DNA of 64,000 bases from Acanthosepion esculentum (taxonomy: Eukaryota > Mollusca > Cephalopoda > Sepiida > Sepiidae), in the NCBI GenBank assembly GCA_964036315.1, contig OZ038480.1, positions 14,262,305 to 14,326,304 on the forward strand, written 5' to 3'. A program made the position numbers and the translations under genes. The notes beneath the pieces were generated by a model, which did no database searches, was not told the origin of the DNA, and saw nothing but the letters and a program-made list of their open reading frames with translations. Every line of letters begins with the position of its first letter. The stretch's first letter is position 1. This document shows positions 53,917-64,000 of the stretch, piece after piece.

Positions 53917-54777
53917 TATCATACACACTTCTTCCAACCACCCGCCTTCTATAATCAAACAGATACCAAAATCGATTAACCGCAGGCTTTCCGAAAATTC
54001 CTTCAAAGAATCTATATTTAACAAAGCTAAGAAAGACTACGAAACAGCCCTAAAAGATAGCGGATTCCCAGCAACACACACATACTCACCACAGAACACA
54101 AAAAAGGCCAACAGGAAAAGAAATATCATATGGTTCAACCCACCGTACAGCAAAAACGTAAAAACAAACGTAGGAAAAATTTCTTCAAACTTTTACACAA
54201 ACACTTCCCAGAATCATATTCAATATTCAACAAAAACACAGTAAAAATCAGCTACAGTTGCACCGAAATCATGGCACAAATAATAAAAAATTATTAACAA
54301 ACCACACAAACAAATAAAACCCACGTGCAACTGCAGAATAAAAAACGAATGTCCCTTAAACAGTAATTGTTTACAAAACAACGTAATCTACCAAGCCACG
54401 ATAAAATCACCAGATAATGAAGAAAAAGTATACATAGGAGTAACTGAAGGTCCCTGGAAACAAAGAAATTATGTACACAAAACATCTTTCACAAATAGTA
54501 AATATGCGAACAGCACAATGCTTTCTAAGTATATCTGGGAAATAAAAAACAAAACGTACACCACACCAAAAATATCTTGGAAAATAAGGAAAAAATCATC
54601 AGCCTACAACAACCTATCAAAAACTTGCAAACTTTGCTTGGAGGAAAAAATAGCTATCATTACCTTCCCAGACCAAAATAAATTATTAAATAAGAGATCC
54701 GAGCTAATCTCAAAATGCAGACATGAAAACAAATTTTTACTACGTAACTTAAAAATCGAAAACGGAAAAAATAAATA
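53917..54777 (+). pseudogene. Penelope-like element ORF, 3' half: end of RT region and GIY-YIG endonuclease
   Basis: Three near-contiguous frames. First: SSNHPPSIIKQIPKSINRRL, SENSFKESIFNKAKKDYE, RKRNIIWFNPPYSKNVKTNV (conserved segment after the RT domain). A shift near 54180 leads to NKNTVKISYSCTEIMAQII, and a second in an A-run near 54285 to CNCRIKNECPLNSNCLQN (Cys-rich linker), NVIYQATI, KVYIGVTEGPWKQRN (YIG motif, then Arg) and VHKTSFTNSKYANSTMLSKY, ending at 54777. The last frame is open for about 160 codons. This endonuclease is specific to Penelope-like retroelements. The RT fingers and palm are missing. Only two single-base lesions suggest recent origin relative to the copy at 58930-60965. 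Confidence 0.93.
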
Positions 54778-55249
54778 AATACATAAACAGACAAAATGAC
54801 AATAAAATAAGCAAAATAAATTAATCCAAACTAATTACCAAATCACACCTGTTAGAATAGACGAAATAGAATAAAAAATAAGGAACAAAATCAATAAATA
54901 AAGTAAATAATAAACAAATTATCAAATTATTATGACCCCAAAATTACACTATAAAAAGTCAAAACAAAAAATCGGACGAAATATAGCTATAACTGCTATA
55001 TAATGATTAATTTTTTTTTTTAAATGAATAAAAAATAATATACTGCGTTACTTAAAAATCGAAAAACAAAAAGAGAAAATATACAGTGTAACAAATAAGT
55101 AACAACACGTATAATAAATTGATCTAAAAACGTCAAAATATATAAATAAACTAACAACCGATACTGAAAAACTAGGCGTTTAGAAAAAAGCAAATAAAGT
55201 TAATCAATCCAAATAAATAAATTAAAAAATATTCCCGCCAAAATAATAA
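54778..55249. other. Penelope 3' non-coding, AT-rich
   Basis: A-rich sequence with scattered AAATAAATA runs after the stop codon. It leads without a break into the inverted pseudo-LTR-like repeat and contains AACTTAAAAATCGAAAA-type repeats of the ORF's last codons at about 55048. Confidence 0.6.
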
Positions 55250-55905
55250 TCAAAACAAACCACAACAATCAACCCCAAAATTCAACAAATAGCTTTACCT
55301 TCCCAAACAAAAACGAAACCATTAAATAAGCTATATAAACTAATTTTTATTACGTTAATAAAAACACCGATCAAAATAAAACTAATCAATAAATAAATAT
55401 ATAAGATAAAAAATAAAAATAAAAATAAATAAAAACAAGCAAAATAATTTAACCCATATAAATAAGGAAATAAACAACTTCCGGTAAAATAACCGCCATA
55501 ATAGACTACCCACAATAAGCTATATAAACAAATTTTTACTACGTTAATAAAAAATACCGATCGAAATAAAATTAAAAAAATAAATAAATAAATATATAAG
55601 ATAAAAAATAAAAATAAAATTAAATAAAAACAAGCAAAATAATTTGACACAAATAAATAAATAAACAAATAAACGACTTCCGGTAAAATATCTCACAAAA
55701 TAGACTACCCACAATGCACCAATGACCCGTATATATAAATAGCCGAGAAAAATAACAGCATCGTGGCCTGACGATTGCATCTAGCTTGAAACAGACTCTA
55801 AGTGTTGACTTCTATGTTCACTTTTATATTTAAACACGCTCTATCTCTGATATTGAGCACTTTATCCCATAAATATAGCACACTTTAAGACTATATACAT
55901 ATATT
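55250..55905 (-). mobile_element. Penelope pseudo-LTR-like repeat, inverted downstream copy
   Basis: On the plus strand: CAACAATCAACCCCAAAATT, two units of TTCCGGTAAAATAACCGCC or TTCCGGTAAAATATC with TAGACTACCCACAAT, then AGCCGAGAAAAATAACAGC and GAGCACTTTATCCCATAAAT. It is the reverse complement of 53388-53905 in order, so the ORF lies between inverted, not direct, terminal repeats. Confidence 0.9.
55760..55805 (+). ncRNA. Hammerhead relic, pseudo-LTR type
   Basis: GGC, CTGACGA, T-TGC-ATCTA-GC-TT, GAAA and CAGACT are present, but the bases carrying the second half of stem III and the GUC triplet are deleted (CAGACT joins CTAAGTG). It cannot self-cleave at the usual site. Confidence 0.75.
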
Positions 55906-55911
55906 TATATA

Positions 55912-55913
55912 TA

Positions 55914-55956
<43 letters not shown>

Positions 55957-56008
55957 GTGTGTGTGTGTGTGTGTGTATTTGTGTGTGTGTGTGTGTATTT
56001 ATGTATAT
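55912..56008. repeat. (AT)n then (GT)n microsatellite
   Basis: AT 55918-55956 with earlier interruptions, then GT runs to about 55997. Confidence 0.95.
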
Positions 56009-56009
56009 A

Positions 56010-56270
56010 CCCAAGTATAGGATTGTTGTATACGGAATAAATTCCAATAACCAACAATTATAATTCTTAAAAGAGTGCTCAATACAGAGTAGAGCATATA
56101 TAATTATTTATTTGAAAATTATAACATAAATATGTTATGAAACCACTACAAAAATATACATTCAGCATCATCACTTGATAAGACACCAGAGGGGTTGAAA
56201 CAAAATGGCTATTTTTGTAGTGATTTTATAACATATTTATGTTATAATTTTCAAATAAATAATTATATGT
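56010..56270. repeat. Interspersed repeat with 51-bp inverted arms
   Basis: 56010-56095 matches 15013-15100. Arms 56096-56152 and 56210-56266 (TTTGAAAATTATAACATAAA / TTTATGTTATAATTTTCAAA, with AACCACTACAAAAATA / TATTTTTGTAGTGATT) close a loop containing ACTTGATAAGACACC and GGGGTTGAAACAAAA. Confidence 0.9.
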
Positions 56271-56277
56271 ATATATA

Positions 56278-56325
56278 CACACCCACCCACGCACACACAT
56301 ATATATATACATACGCACACACACA

Positions 56326-56406
<81 letters not shown>
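56278..56406. repeat. (CA)n then (AT)n microsatellite
   Basis: CACACA-rich 56278-56357, AT 56369-56406. Confidence 0.95.
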
Positions 56407-56409
<3 letters not shown>

Positions 56410-56479
56410 AAACTGTAAAAGTTGTTCGTGAACCTGTAACTGTGTGTGGTTGCATCAAAAGCTATATTAGAAGAAAACA

Positions 56480-56760
56480 GGTAAAAGTTAATGAAAACCT
56501 AAACAATGAAAACTCTGGTCTATTTTTTCAGTATGGCGATGCTCCTTGACATAATGTATTCTTGCGGATGAAGGTGTTCAACTTTTGAATGACTGGGAAG
56601 CACAACGTCCTGATATCAGTATAATTGAACCATTCTGGTGGGAATTGAAGAAATAAGTGCTCCAATGAAAACTCATGCAATGTCCAAGATTTTTGGCCTT
56701 CATGCGAAGTATAGGAAAAAATATCCCTAATGAGAAAATGTGAACCTAGTTCCATTCAAT
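56480..56760 (+). pseudogene. Tc1-type transposase, catalytic-domain remnant
   Basis: FQYGDAP with a following H-N-V-F-L resembles the second-Asp motif (FQQDNAP-x-H), and PDISIIEPFWWELKK matches the third-acid motif SPDLNIIEPLW-x-x-LK/R of Tc1 elements (catalytic Glu in IIEP). Frameshifts and stops separate the two. No terminal repeats were located. Distinct from the mariner-type copies elsewhere in the window. Confidence 0.72.
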
Positions 56761-56764
56761 GCCA

Positions 56765-57484
56765 CATTGAATTGAGACACTTATTGAAGCCAAAAACAGC
56801 AAAACGAATTAGTAACTCCATACTTTTATGTCATATACTTTCTGTAATAATAAAGTTCACTTTTTGCCAAAAAAATCTGAATTAACTTAAGAGAACTGAA
56901 AGGTGACATTTTTGCTGGTGGTCTTTTTTCAACATCCCTATGCTTAATGTGCTCAATCACCCACCGAACCACATTAAGGAAAAACCGGTATCTTGTTTTC
57001 TAGCTCTCAAAGGTCATAACATGTACCCAGAAAAGCATACTGATAATCACTCTCGATTTCCTGGTGAAATTAACAAAAGTTATTAATTTACCTAACAAGA
57101 TGGCCTGAAATTTTTGCCCGCTAGTGTCTAATCGCAATAGATAAATGTGAATAATAAATAAAAATGTATCAGGTGCATTGACGAGGAAAATCCTATTGAA
57201 AAAAATATTCTGCTGCGTAAAAAAATTTCAGAGCAAATATTTATTTTCCAATTTGATCTTCCTTATCAATGTAAAATAAATTCCTGTGTAAAATCAATTT
57301 CGTGTATTGGTGTACGTAAAACGGGATCATGAAACTAAATTTCATTATTAGACTAAGAATGCATTGATACACATTATTCTATATATAAATTGCGGGGCAT
57401 ATAGTTGCATATACGTACTTGATAAATACACACACACATACATACACACACACACACAAATATATATATATAGATATATAAAGA
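56765..57484. other. No recognisable gene
   Basis: AT-rich with a small CA/TA-rich stretch near 57424-57480. No shared repeat was recognised. Confidence 0.45.
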
Positions 57485-57698
57485 AATATAATCTTAAAGT
57501 GTGCTATATTTATGGGATAAAGTGCTCAATATCAGAGATAGAGCGTGTGTAAATATAAAATTGAACATAGAAGTCAACACTTAGAGGCGACAGTCTGTTT
57601 CATGCTAGATGCAATCGTCAGGCCACGAGTGCTGTTATTTTTCTCGGCTATTTATATATAAGGGTCAGTGGTGCATTGTGGGTAGTCTATTTTGGCGG

Positions 57699-57777
<79 letters not shown>

Positions 57778-57882
57778 CAATTTGTAAAACTTCTCTTCTA
57801 ACAACAGCTTTCGATTGGTTTCAGCTTCATAAAAATCATTTTATTTAAATTTTAAGCCTGATGTAAATAATCATATACATAA

Positions 57883-57937
<55 letters not shown>

Positions 57938-58127
57938 CAACAATCCCTCTTTTGTACATGTTTCGCTGAAGACCACTGACAATGTACTACGATTAAGATT
58001 TTTTATTTAATTTTTTGCGTTCGTACACATGTTTTCTTTTCTGGACACCAAGCGTGTAAAAAACTTTCCAAATGTTCCGTATTTGTGAGCGCTTTCAGTT
58101 ACACTTTTAGCCATTATCAAGGGTGAT
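57485..58127 (+). mobile_element. Composite Penelope block, copy 2
   Basis: Same five-part order as 50405-51017: pseudo-LTR fragment to 57700, AT array (57714-57776), block B, AT array (57887-57936), block C ending TTATCAAGGGTGAT. At 58128 it joins another pseudo-LTR copy instead of endonuclease sequence. Confidence 0.92.
57578..57631 (-). ncRNA. Hammerhead ribozyme motif, pseudo-LTR type (best copy)
   Basis: On the minus strand: CACTCGTGGC, CTGACGA, T-TGC-ATCTA-GCA-T, GAAA, ACA-GAC-TGT, GTC, GCCTCTAAGTG. Stem I is GGC/GCC plus CAC/GTG flanking an asymmetric internal loop, the layout needed for loop I-loop II contacts. All conserved positions match. Confidence 0.8.
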
Positions 58128-58620
58128 ATCAAGTGAACATAGAAGTCAACACTTAGAGGCGACAGTCTGTTTCATGCTAGATGCAATCGTCAGGCAACTA
58201 GTCCTGTTATTTTTCTCGGCTATTTATATATAAGAGTCAGTGGTGCATTGTGGGTAGTCTATTTTGGCGGTTACTTTTACCGGAAGTCGTTTATTTGTTT
58301 ATTTATTTATTTATGTCAAATTAATTTGCTTATTTTATTTAATTTTATTTTTATTTTTTATCTTATATGTTTATTTATTTATTTATTTAAATATTTTTTT
58401 ATTTTGATCGGTGATTTTTATTAACGTAGTAAAAATTTGTTCATATAGCTTATTGTTAGTAGTCTATTATGGCGGTCATTTACCGGAAGTCGTTTATTTG
58501 CTTATTTATTTGGGTCAAATTGTTTTGCTTGTTTTTATTTATTTTCAATTTTATTTTTTATCTATTTGTTTACTTGTTATTGATTAAAGAAATTTCTTGA
58601 ATTTTGGGGTTGAATGTTGT
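58128..58620 (+). mobile_element. Penelope pseudo-LTR-like repeat
   Basis: AAGTGAACATAGAAGTCAAC to GGCGGTTACTTTTACCGGAA, then a second partial unit from about 58450 (AGTCTATTATGGCGGTCATT, TTTATTTGGGTCAAATTG). It abuts the 3' end of the minus-strand Penelope ORF. Confidence 0.9.
58150..58201 (-). ncRNA. Hammerhead ribozyme motif, pseudo-LTR type
   Basis: On the minus strand: TTGC, CTGACGA, T-TGC-ATCTA-GCA-T, GAAA, ACA-GAC-TGT, GTC, GCC. The core is intact; stem I next to the core keeps two pairs. Confidence 0.72.
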
Positions 58621-58929
58621 GTCTAATATTTTTTGTCTAATATTTTCTGTCTAATATTTTTAATATATTTTCTGTTTATAAGTTTTTTATGGATACACTT
58701 ATTTGAGTAAATGCTCTGTTTTTTTAATTAAACAGTATTAATGTTTTATTTTTGTTTTTTGTTTTTTTTAATTAAACAATATTAGTTACATTTACCGGTC
58801 TGAATATGTTTCGAACATCTATCTATATATATATATCAAAATTAAAATTAGATGTTTGTTAAGATTTATGAAAATTATGTTAGTATTTAAGTTACAAATT
58901 AGATATGTCTACATCTACCTATTAATACA

Positions 58930-60965
58930 TTTGTTTTGTTTAATGATTTGATTTGATTTGATTTTTTTAAATATAATTATAATTTTTCTTCTATGCATAA
59001 TTTCCATGTTATAGTTGTAATATTATTTAGAGCTAAATATTTTATTATTTCCTATTTTACTTTTGTAGGTATATTTTTCTTTTTGAGTCCGTATATATTT
59101 AAATAATGTTGTGTTGTTTGCGTATCTATTTAATTCGAATGACATTTTATAACTGTTTAATCTTTCCTTAAATATTGTTTCAGCAACTGTAATTTTTTGT
59201 TCCGTATTAAAATTATTTGTTACAGTTGCTTTATATATTATATTATTTGGTAAACATTTATTATCAAGTAAACAGTTATTTTTATTTCGGCAATTACAAT
59301 TGTTGTTATTATTATTATTTATATTATTGTTATTTTTGTTTAAAATTTTTATTATGTTTACTTATTATATTCTCCATATTATTTATACAACTGTAACTGA
59401 TTTTTATTGTATTCTTATTAAAGAGTTTTGACAGTTTACTATTTATAGAAAAGTGTTTATCAATTAATTGAAAGAATTATCTTCCTATTTTTGTTTTTAT
59501 TGTATTGCTATTAGGTGAGTGAAACCAAATTATATTTCTTATTTCTTATTATTTTTTTAATTTTTATATATATTGTTTGAAGTTATATATTCTAATTTAT
59601 TCATATATCCACTTTTTCTTAATGCCGATTCATATATTTTTTTATTTTCATTAAATATATTTGCATTACAAGAATTAGTACCGATTCTTTTATTAATAGA
59701 TATTGGTATACATTAGGTAGGTGATTTGAATTTTTGTTTATATATAGCGGGTTATTATTTGTTTTGTTATACGGTTTGTATATATTGTTATTTAATTTAA
59801 ATGCATTACTAGAAAATTTACTATTTTCAAGTTAGATTTTTTGTCTATCATAATTCCTAATTTTTTTAATATATCTATATATATTTTTTCTTATTCTATT
59901 TTTCTACCATTGTAATTTGTTATGCTTATTAGACCATCATCTCTATATATGTATATATATGATAAATTATGTCTAATATATATTGTAATGAAAACCATCA
60001 TAACTACCCATTGTTACGTCAAAGTTATTGTTATTGTGCTTTTTTAACGATATTTTATTGTTGCATCATAATAGTGATTTTCTACAATGTTTAATTATAT
60101 GTATATCTTCTTGAATTCTTACATATTGTTTAGCTAAATCTAAGCATTTATTTAATATATTTTCAGTAATAGATGAATAAAAATCTTTAATGTTTACTTG
60201 TATAAAAATGCAGTAATTTCTGTTTGTAATATTTTTGAACCAATTGATGGTGTCTTTTGTATTCTCAATTTATTTATAGTTAATATTTTTCTTATTTTTA
60301 AACATATATTTCTATTATTTGTTTGCTAATTTTCCCTGTATTATTTTTTGTAGCATTTAATAATCTACATGTAGGCTAATTTTTTAAAAAAATCTTTATT
60401 ATGTTTAGTTTAATAAATGGTTCTACTTTGGTTAACTGTTTTATTCTGTTATCTAATTTTAATTTTGTTGCTATAATTTTGGCGCCTTTATTCATGTTTT
60501 CTTCTGGTTCATTGTTAGTGGTTTATAAAATTTATGTGCTTCATTTTCGATAAGTTTATTATAATTAATACGATCCATTTTATATATTGTTCTTGAGTTA
60601 TCTGCTTGAATAAATAGTTTATTTGAATTATTTGTGAGTTTAATATAGTTAAGTAATATTTTTAAATTCAAATTTTCTTGTTTCTATTTTATATGTAATG
60701 TTTATTAAATCAGTTTCAAAATCAGTCGGTTCTTTTAATTGTGGTGGATATTTTGCTGACAAAAATCCGAAATAGTTTTTGTTATTATCATTGCTAAGAA
60801 CGTAAAATACTTTCCAACTTAATCTTTTTATAAAATTTTCTACGTTTTCAATTAGTTTATTTTGGATTCCTTTATAATTTTTGCAGGAATAATTTTGCAG
60901 AATATTCCAGTAGTGTAAGTTCCATGGTTTTTGGAGAAAATAAAAAGTCCATAAAGTGCTCAACT
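58930..60965 (-). pseudogene. Penelope-like element, near-complete ORF, decayed
   Basis: Reading the minus strand from 60963: MSTLWTFYFLQKPWNLHYWN, YFGFLSAKYPPQLKEPTDFE (conserved N-terminal segment FGFxSxxxPPxxKEL), NWFKNITNRNYCIFIQVNIK, DFYSSITENILNKCLDLAKQ (RT motif with IKDFY), FDVTMGSYDG, IYRDDGLISITNYNGRK (catalytic YxDD) near 59940, then CNCRNKNNCLLDNKCLPNNI, IYKATV and FKERLNSYKMSFELNRYANN (GIY-YIG domain) at about 59100-59300. Domain order is N-terminal region, RT, Cys-rich linker, endonuclease. Many frameshifts and stops and strong AT drift indicate an old insertion. The open parts (for example 60649-60963) are remnants, not a host gene. Confidence 0.9.
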
Positions 60966-60969
60966 TGGA

Positions 60970-61178
60970 ACAGTTTTTTCTGAAGCTTATTAAAAAGGAT
61001 TAAATTTTTTAAAACGGAATTTTTAAAAGCGCTCAATATTTAGAATATAATAGAACGAATTTTGTTTTTAAATTGAGAAATTTAGTTAGTGTAAATTAAT
61101 ATCAGTTTTTAAATTATTTTTATTCTTCTCCCGACTACGCCATTTCGTGGCTCATGTCCACTTTTCAAGTGTTAAAAT

Positions 61179-61180
<2 letters not shown>
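60970..61180. other. No recognisable gene
   Basis: Presumed 5' non-coding part of the minus-strand Penelope element; nothing further is legible. Confidence 0.4.

Positions 61181-61181
<1 letters not shown>

Positions 61182-61263
<82 letters not shown>
61182..61263. repeat. (AT)n microsatellite
   Basis: About 40 AT units serving as the left neighbour of a mariner insertion. Confidence 0.98.
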
Positions 61264-61265
<2 letters not shown>

Positions 61266-62512
61266 GGGTGCGGCTGGCATTTGAGAACATACAGATTTAA
61301 GATCAATACTGCTTCCCACTAACTTCTAATGCTTTTATTTTTCAAGAATCAAGAATGGCAAGCCTTATGATAACAAATGAAATGAAAAAGCATGCTGTGA
61401 TTTTGTCATTAAAAGCTGATCATAGCAATTTGGATATTGCACGATTTCTCAGAGTTGCAAGGTCGTTTCTCCACAAGATACGAAAAGAGAAGACGCTGGC
61501 AGTTTCCCAATGTCTGTATCAAAACGTAAAAGACATTCTGCACGTTCTGATAAAGTGAGAACATCCAAATTTATTCAGGAAGTCAAGCAGACAATTGATG
61601 AACACCGAGGTCAATCCATGAGGTCAGTTGCCAAAAAGCTGCATGTGTTTGAATAAAACAATTAGGAGTGTTCATGAAGACATTCGATACAATTCCTACG
61701 TGATGAAAAGAGTCAATTTATGTTTGAAAAAAAACAAAAGAAAACCGTTTAATCAGATCCAATAGGCTTTTAAACAAACTTAAAAATCCTTCAGAAGCTG
61801 GTGTGATTTGTTTTTTCTCAGATGAGAAAATTTTGATCAAGATCAAAAACTTAACAGAAGAAATGAGATGGCTTTGTTCAGATCCTTCTGAGGTGCCAAG
61901 AGTGATGCGCATAAAATTTCCTGCAAGTGTTATGGTATTGGGTGTTGTTAGCAATGGAGGACATGTTATGCCAACACACTTTTTTCCACAATGTCTTAGA
62001 GTAAATGCTGCTGCTTACATTGAGGTTCTACAAACAGTTCTCAAGCCCTGGATTGGCAACATATGCAACTGCAGGCCTTACATATTCCAGCAAGTCTCGG
62101 TTCCATTCCACAAGGCTCTACGAACACAAATATGAATGACTGATCATTTGTACGACCACATCACACCCAACATTTGGCCTCCTAACTCTCCAGATCTCAA
62201 CCCACTAGACTATTATGTGTGGAGCGTTGTTGAGAAGGAGGTTAATAAACAGCCTCATAAACTCTCTTAAAGCTGCAATAGTTTGAGTAATGTCTGACAT
62301 AAATAAGCACCAATTAATCAGAGCTTGCAGCCGATTTCAACCTCGTGTAGAGGCAGTTATTGATACTAGTGGTGGTTTTATTGAATAAAATTAAATAATA
62401 ATTAGGTAAATTCAATTTTTAATTGTTTTTAATCAAATATAATAATATTCATTTGTTCAGCAAGTTTTTTATTAATCCATAAAATCTGTCCTCAAATACT
62501 AGCCGCAACCTG
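61264..62512 (+). mobile_element. Full-length mariner-like transposon, inactive
   Basis: Terminal inverted repeats: CAGGGTGCGGCTGGCATTTG on the left; reversed right end CAGGTTGCGGCTAGTATTTG (about 26 bp, few mismatches). Transposase pieces: MASLMITNEMKKHAVILSLK from 61355 (DNA-binding), CFFSDEK (first Asp), MRWLCSDPSEVPRVMRIKFP, SVMVLGVVSNGGHVMP, YIFQQVSVPFHKA where the second catalytic Asp of FQQD-x-AP is replaced by Val, and PNSPDLNPLDYYVWSVVEKE (third Asp, D34D spacing). Several stops and frameshifts. The right flank is TA; on the left the expected TA reads TG. It inserted in or beside an AT array. Confidence 0.92.
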
Positions 62513-62784
62513 TATATATACGTACCCTTTGTAGATATGTATATCTATACATAAGCGCACCTATTATACATATATATATATATGTGTGTGTGTGTGTTGG
62601 TTCGCATATGTATACTTAAACCTGTCATACCCATTTCTTTATAAAACAAAATGAATTAAAAATAATAACAGTTTGCTAAAAATCTACTGAAAATTGGATT
62701 AAACTTTCTTAAAATGTCTGTAAACACAGACCAAAAACTGTTGCGGGAATTATTTTGTTTTTATTATGAATTATTGCACACCAC

Positions 62785-62785
<1 letters not shown>

Positions 62786-62856
<71 letters not shown>
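62786..62856. repeat. (AT)n microsatellite
   Basis: About 34 AT units. A shorter (GT)n run lies at 62584-62598. Confidence 0.98.
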
Positions 62857-62860
<4 letters not shown>

Positions 62861-63087
62861 GGATGTAATATAATTCAATACTTATCGAAAGTTGACGGGA
62901 GGGTTCCATATTTTTTTCAATCACTCATCGGAACTTTCGACAATAATAAATCAATTTAATATAGAAAATCTATTTCATTATTTTATCTACGCAAGCATAC
63001 AATAATATTCAAATTTAAATTTAGCGTTACAACTGACAATTAAGCGAATTAATAATATCTGTGTTTGTAAGTTTTCAATTTATATAT

Positions 63088-63184
<97 letters not shown>

Positions 63185-63301
63185 GGCTTCATTAAATATG
63201 ACAGACAAGGTGCTTTGATTAAGTTTTTTATATAATTTCTCATATGGTCCTATATTTTTTCTTTTCTGTAGATCAATTATGCAACATCTGTTCAAGTATG
63301 T

Positions 63302-63389
<88 letters not shown>

Positions 63390-63390
63390 A
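63088..63390. repeat. Two (AT)n arrays with CA/GT edges
   Basis: CACACACA then AT 63099-63182; AT 63308-63368 then GTGTGTG to 63389. The spacer 63183-63307 includes TTCATTAAATATGACAGACA and TTTTCTTTTCTGTAGATCAA; no family was recognised. Confidence 0.96.
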
Positions 63391-63474
63391 AATGCAACTT
63401 TGCTTGAATATTTCTAATGTAAATCTAACGATAATAATATTTTAGATGTTGTTTAAAAAGTTTTTTTTTAACTA

Positions 63475-63649
63475 AGTGAACATAGGATTCAACACTCAAA
63501 GGCGACAGACGTTTTCATGCTAAACGCAATCATCAGGCCTGATCATTGAGCCTAGCAGGAAACAGACTGTCGCCTCTTCAATGTTCACTTAAGCTTATCT
63601 CTGATATTTAGTACTTTACCCCAGAAATATAGCATACCTTAAAACTATA

Positions 63650-63650
<1 letters not shown>
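63475..63650. mobile_element. Two head-to-head pseudo-LTR fragments
   Basis: AGTGAACATAGGATTCAACA runs into the hammerhead core and stops at CATCAGGCCT. The sequence then reverses: CTAGCAGGAAACAGACTGTC, GCCTCTTCAATGTTCACTT and GTACTTTACCCCAGAAATAT, ending at an AT array. The fusion point is in the hammerhead. Confidence 0.85.
63493..63540 (-). ncRNA. Hammerhead motif, diverged pseudo-LTR type
   Basis: On the minus strand: GGC, CTGATGA, T-TGC-GTTTA-GCA-T, GAAA, ACGTCTG and TC preceding GCC. Core boxes and stem II are intact (with a paired G/T change in the loop), but stem III is disrupted (ACGTCTGT in place of ACAGACTGT). Confidence 0.65.

Positions 63651-63652
<2 letters not shown>

Positions 63653-63725
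<73 letters not shown>
63653..63725. repeat. (AT)n microsatellite
   Basis: About 36 AT units. Confidence 0.98.
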
Positions 63726-63726
<1 letters not shown>

Positions 63727-64000
63727 ATTATGTGGTGCGGGTTCAATTTATATTGCGAGAATCATTCATACGAAAAGCAGATAATGAAGTTAATGATATG
63801 GCAAGAATCACTCTCAAACAATTTTTAATAATGAAATACATTAACCTCGAATCCGTTAATGAATGGTATGATCCTTGTTTATAAATTCCGGTTTTATCAG
63901 GTCTTTTTTACTACTAGCTTTCAATTGTTTCATACGACCATCCTCAGGTAGGGAAATAGGTAAGTTTTTTTACATCCTGGTAATAACGAGACATCGAAAG
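63726..64000. other. No recognised gene
   Basis: AT-rich. The minus strand has CCTGAGGATGGTCGTATGAA near 63945, echoing the CTGA-x-GA...GAAAC pattern of Penelope ends. The element, if any, continues off the window. Confidence 0.4.

Noticed and set aside
60649..60963. 104-codon hypothetical protein
   Set aside because: Matches the N-terminal segment of the decayed Penelope element and continues out of frame into it.

Overview
This window is eukaryotic, intron-scale repeat DNA. It is AT-rich, has no dense coding, carries about forty long (AT)n, (GATA)n, (GAA)n and (CCAAA)n arrays, and is packed with decayed retrotransposons, mariner/Tc1 elements, Helitrons and tRNA-derived SINEs. The mix of families (several Penelope-like elements, an APE-type LINE, D34D mariners, SINEs with intact A and B boxes, very frequent AT microsatellites) points to a lophotrochozoan and most likely a cephalopod such as an octopus. 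That assignment is inference from repeat style; no host gene fixes it.

Layout. 1-13 kb holds tetranucleotide arrays, a 107-bp tandem repeat with a palindromic head, a LINE 3' end, and an 18-monomer 111-bp satellite. The satellite has an 8-monomer (888 bp) higher-order period and derives from the tail of an interspersed 'TTACCAGCAATA' repeat. A mariner N-terminal fragment and several copies of the satellite's parent repeat follow. 13-21 kb holds a broken APE-type LINE, a Penelope GIY-YIG fragment interrupted by a LINE RT fragment, SINEs, and an inverted element with hammerhead ribozyme (HHR) motifs. 21-33 kb holds a SINE, a 1.2-kb GATA array, an unassigned 118-codon ORF, a Helitron whose exact ends are proved by a paralogous empty site, a second Helitron in reverse, and a back-to-back Penelope RT palindrome. 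33-47 kb holds a possible host exon on the minus strand, three mariner-type remnants, a LINE C-terminus, a third HHR type, another copy of the 107-bp tandem, and a composite AT minisatellite. 47-64 kb is dominated by Penelope-like elements: pseudo-LTR-like repeats that each carry an HHR, a recent 3' half of a Penelope ORF between inverted pseudo-LTRs, a decayed near-complete Penelope ORF on the minus strand, a full-length but dead mariner, and a duplicated 0.6-kb block.

The most notable signal is RNA rather than protein. At least three sequence-distinct hammerhead motif types recur. One is present in eight copies inside the pseudo-LTR repeat next to Penelope coding sequence. HHRs in Penelope-like elements are established for the family; the several types in 64 kb, their inverted pairing and their junctions at (AT)n arrays are what deserve follow-up. 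No rRNA, CRISPR, bacterial operon or functional tRNA gene is seen, and no complete host gene can be supported.
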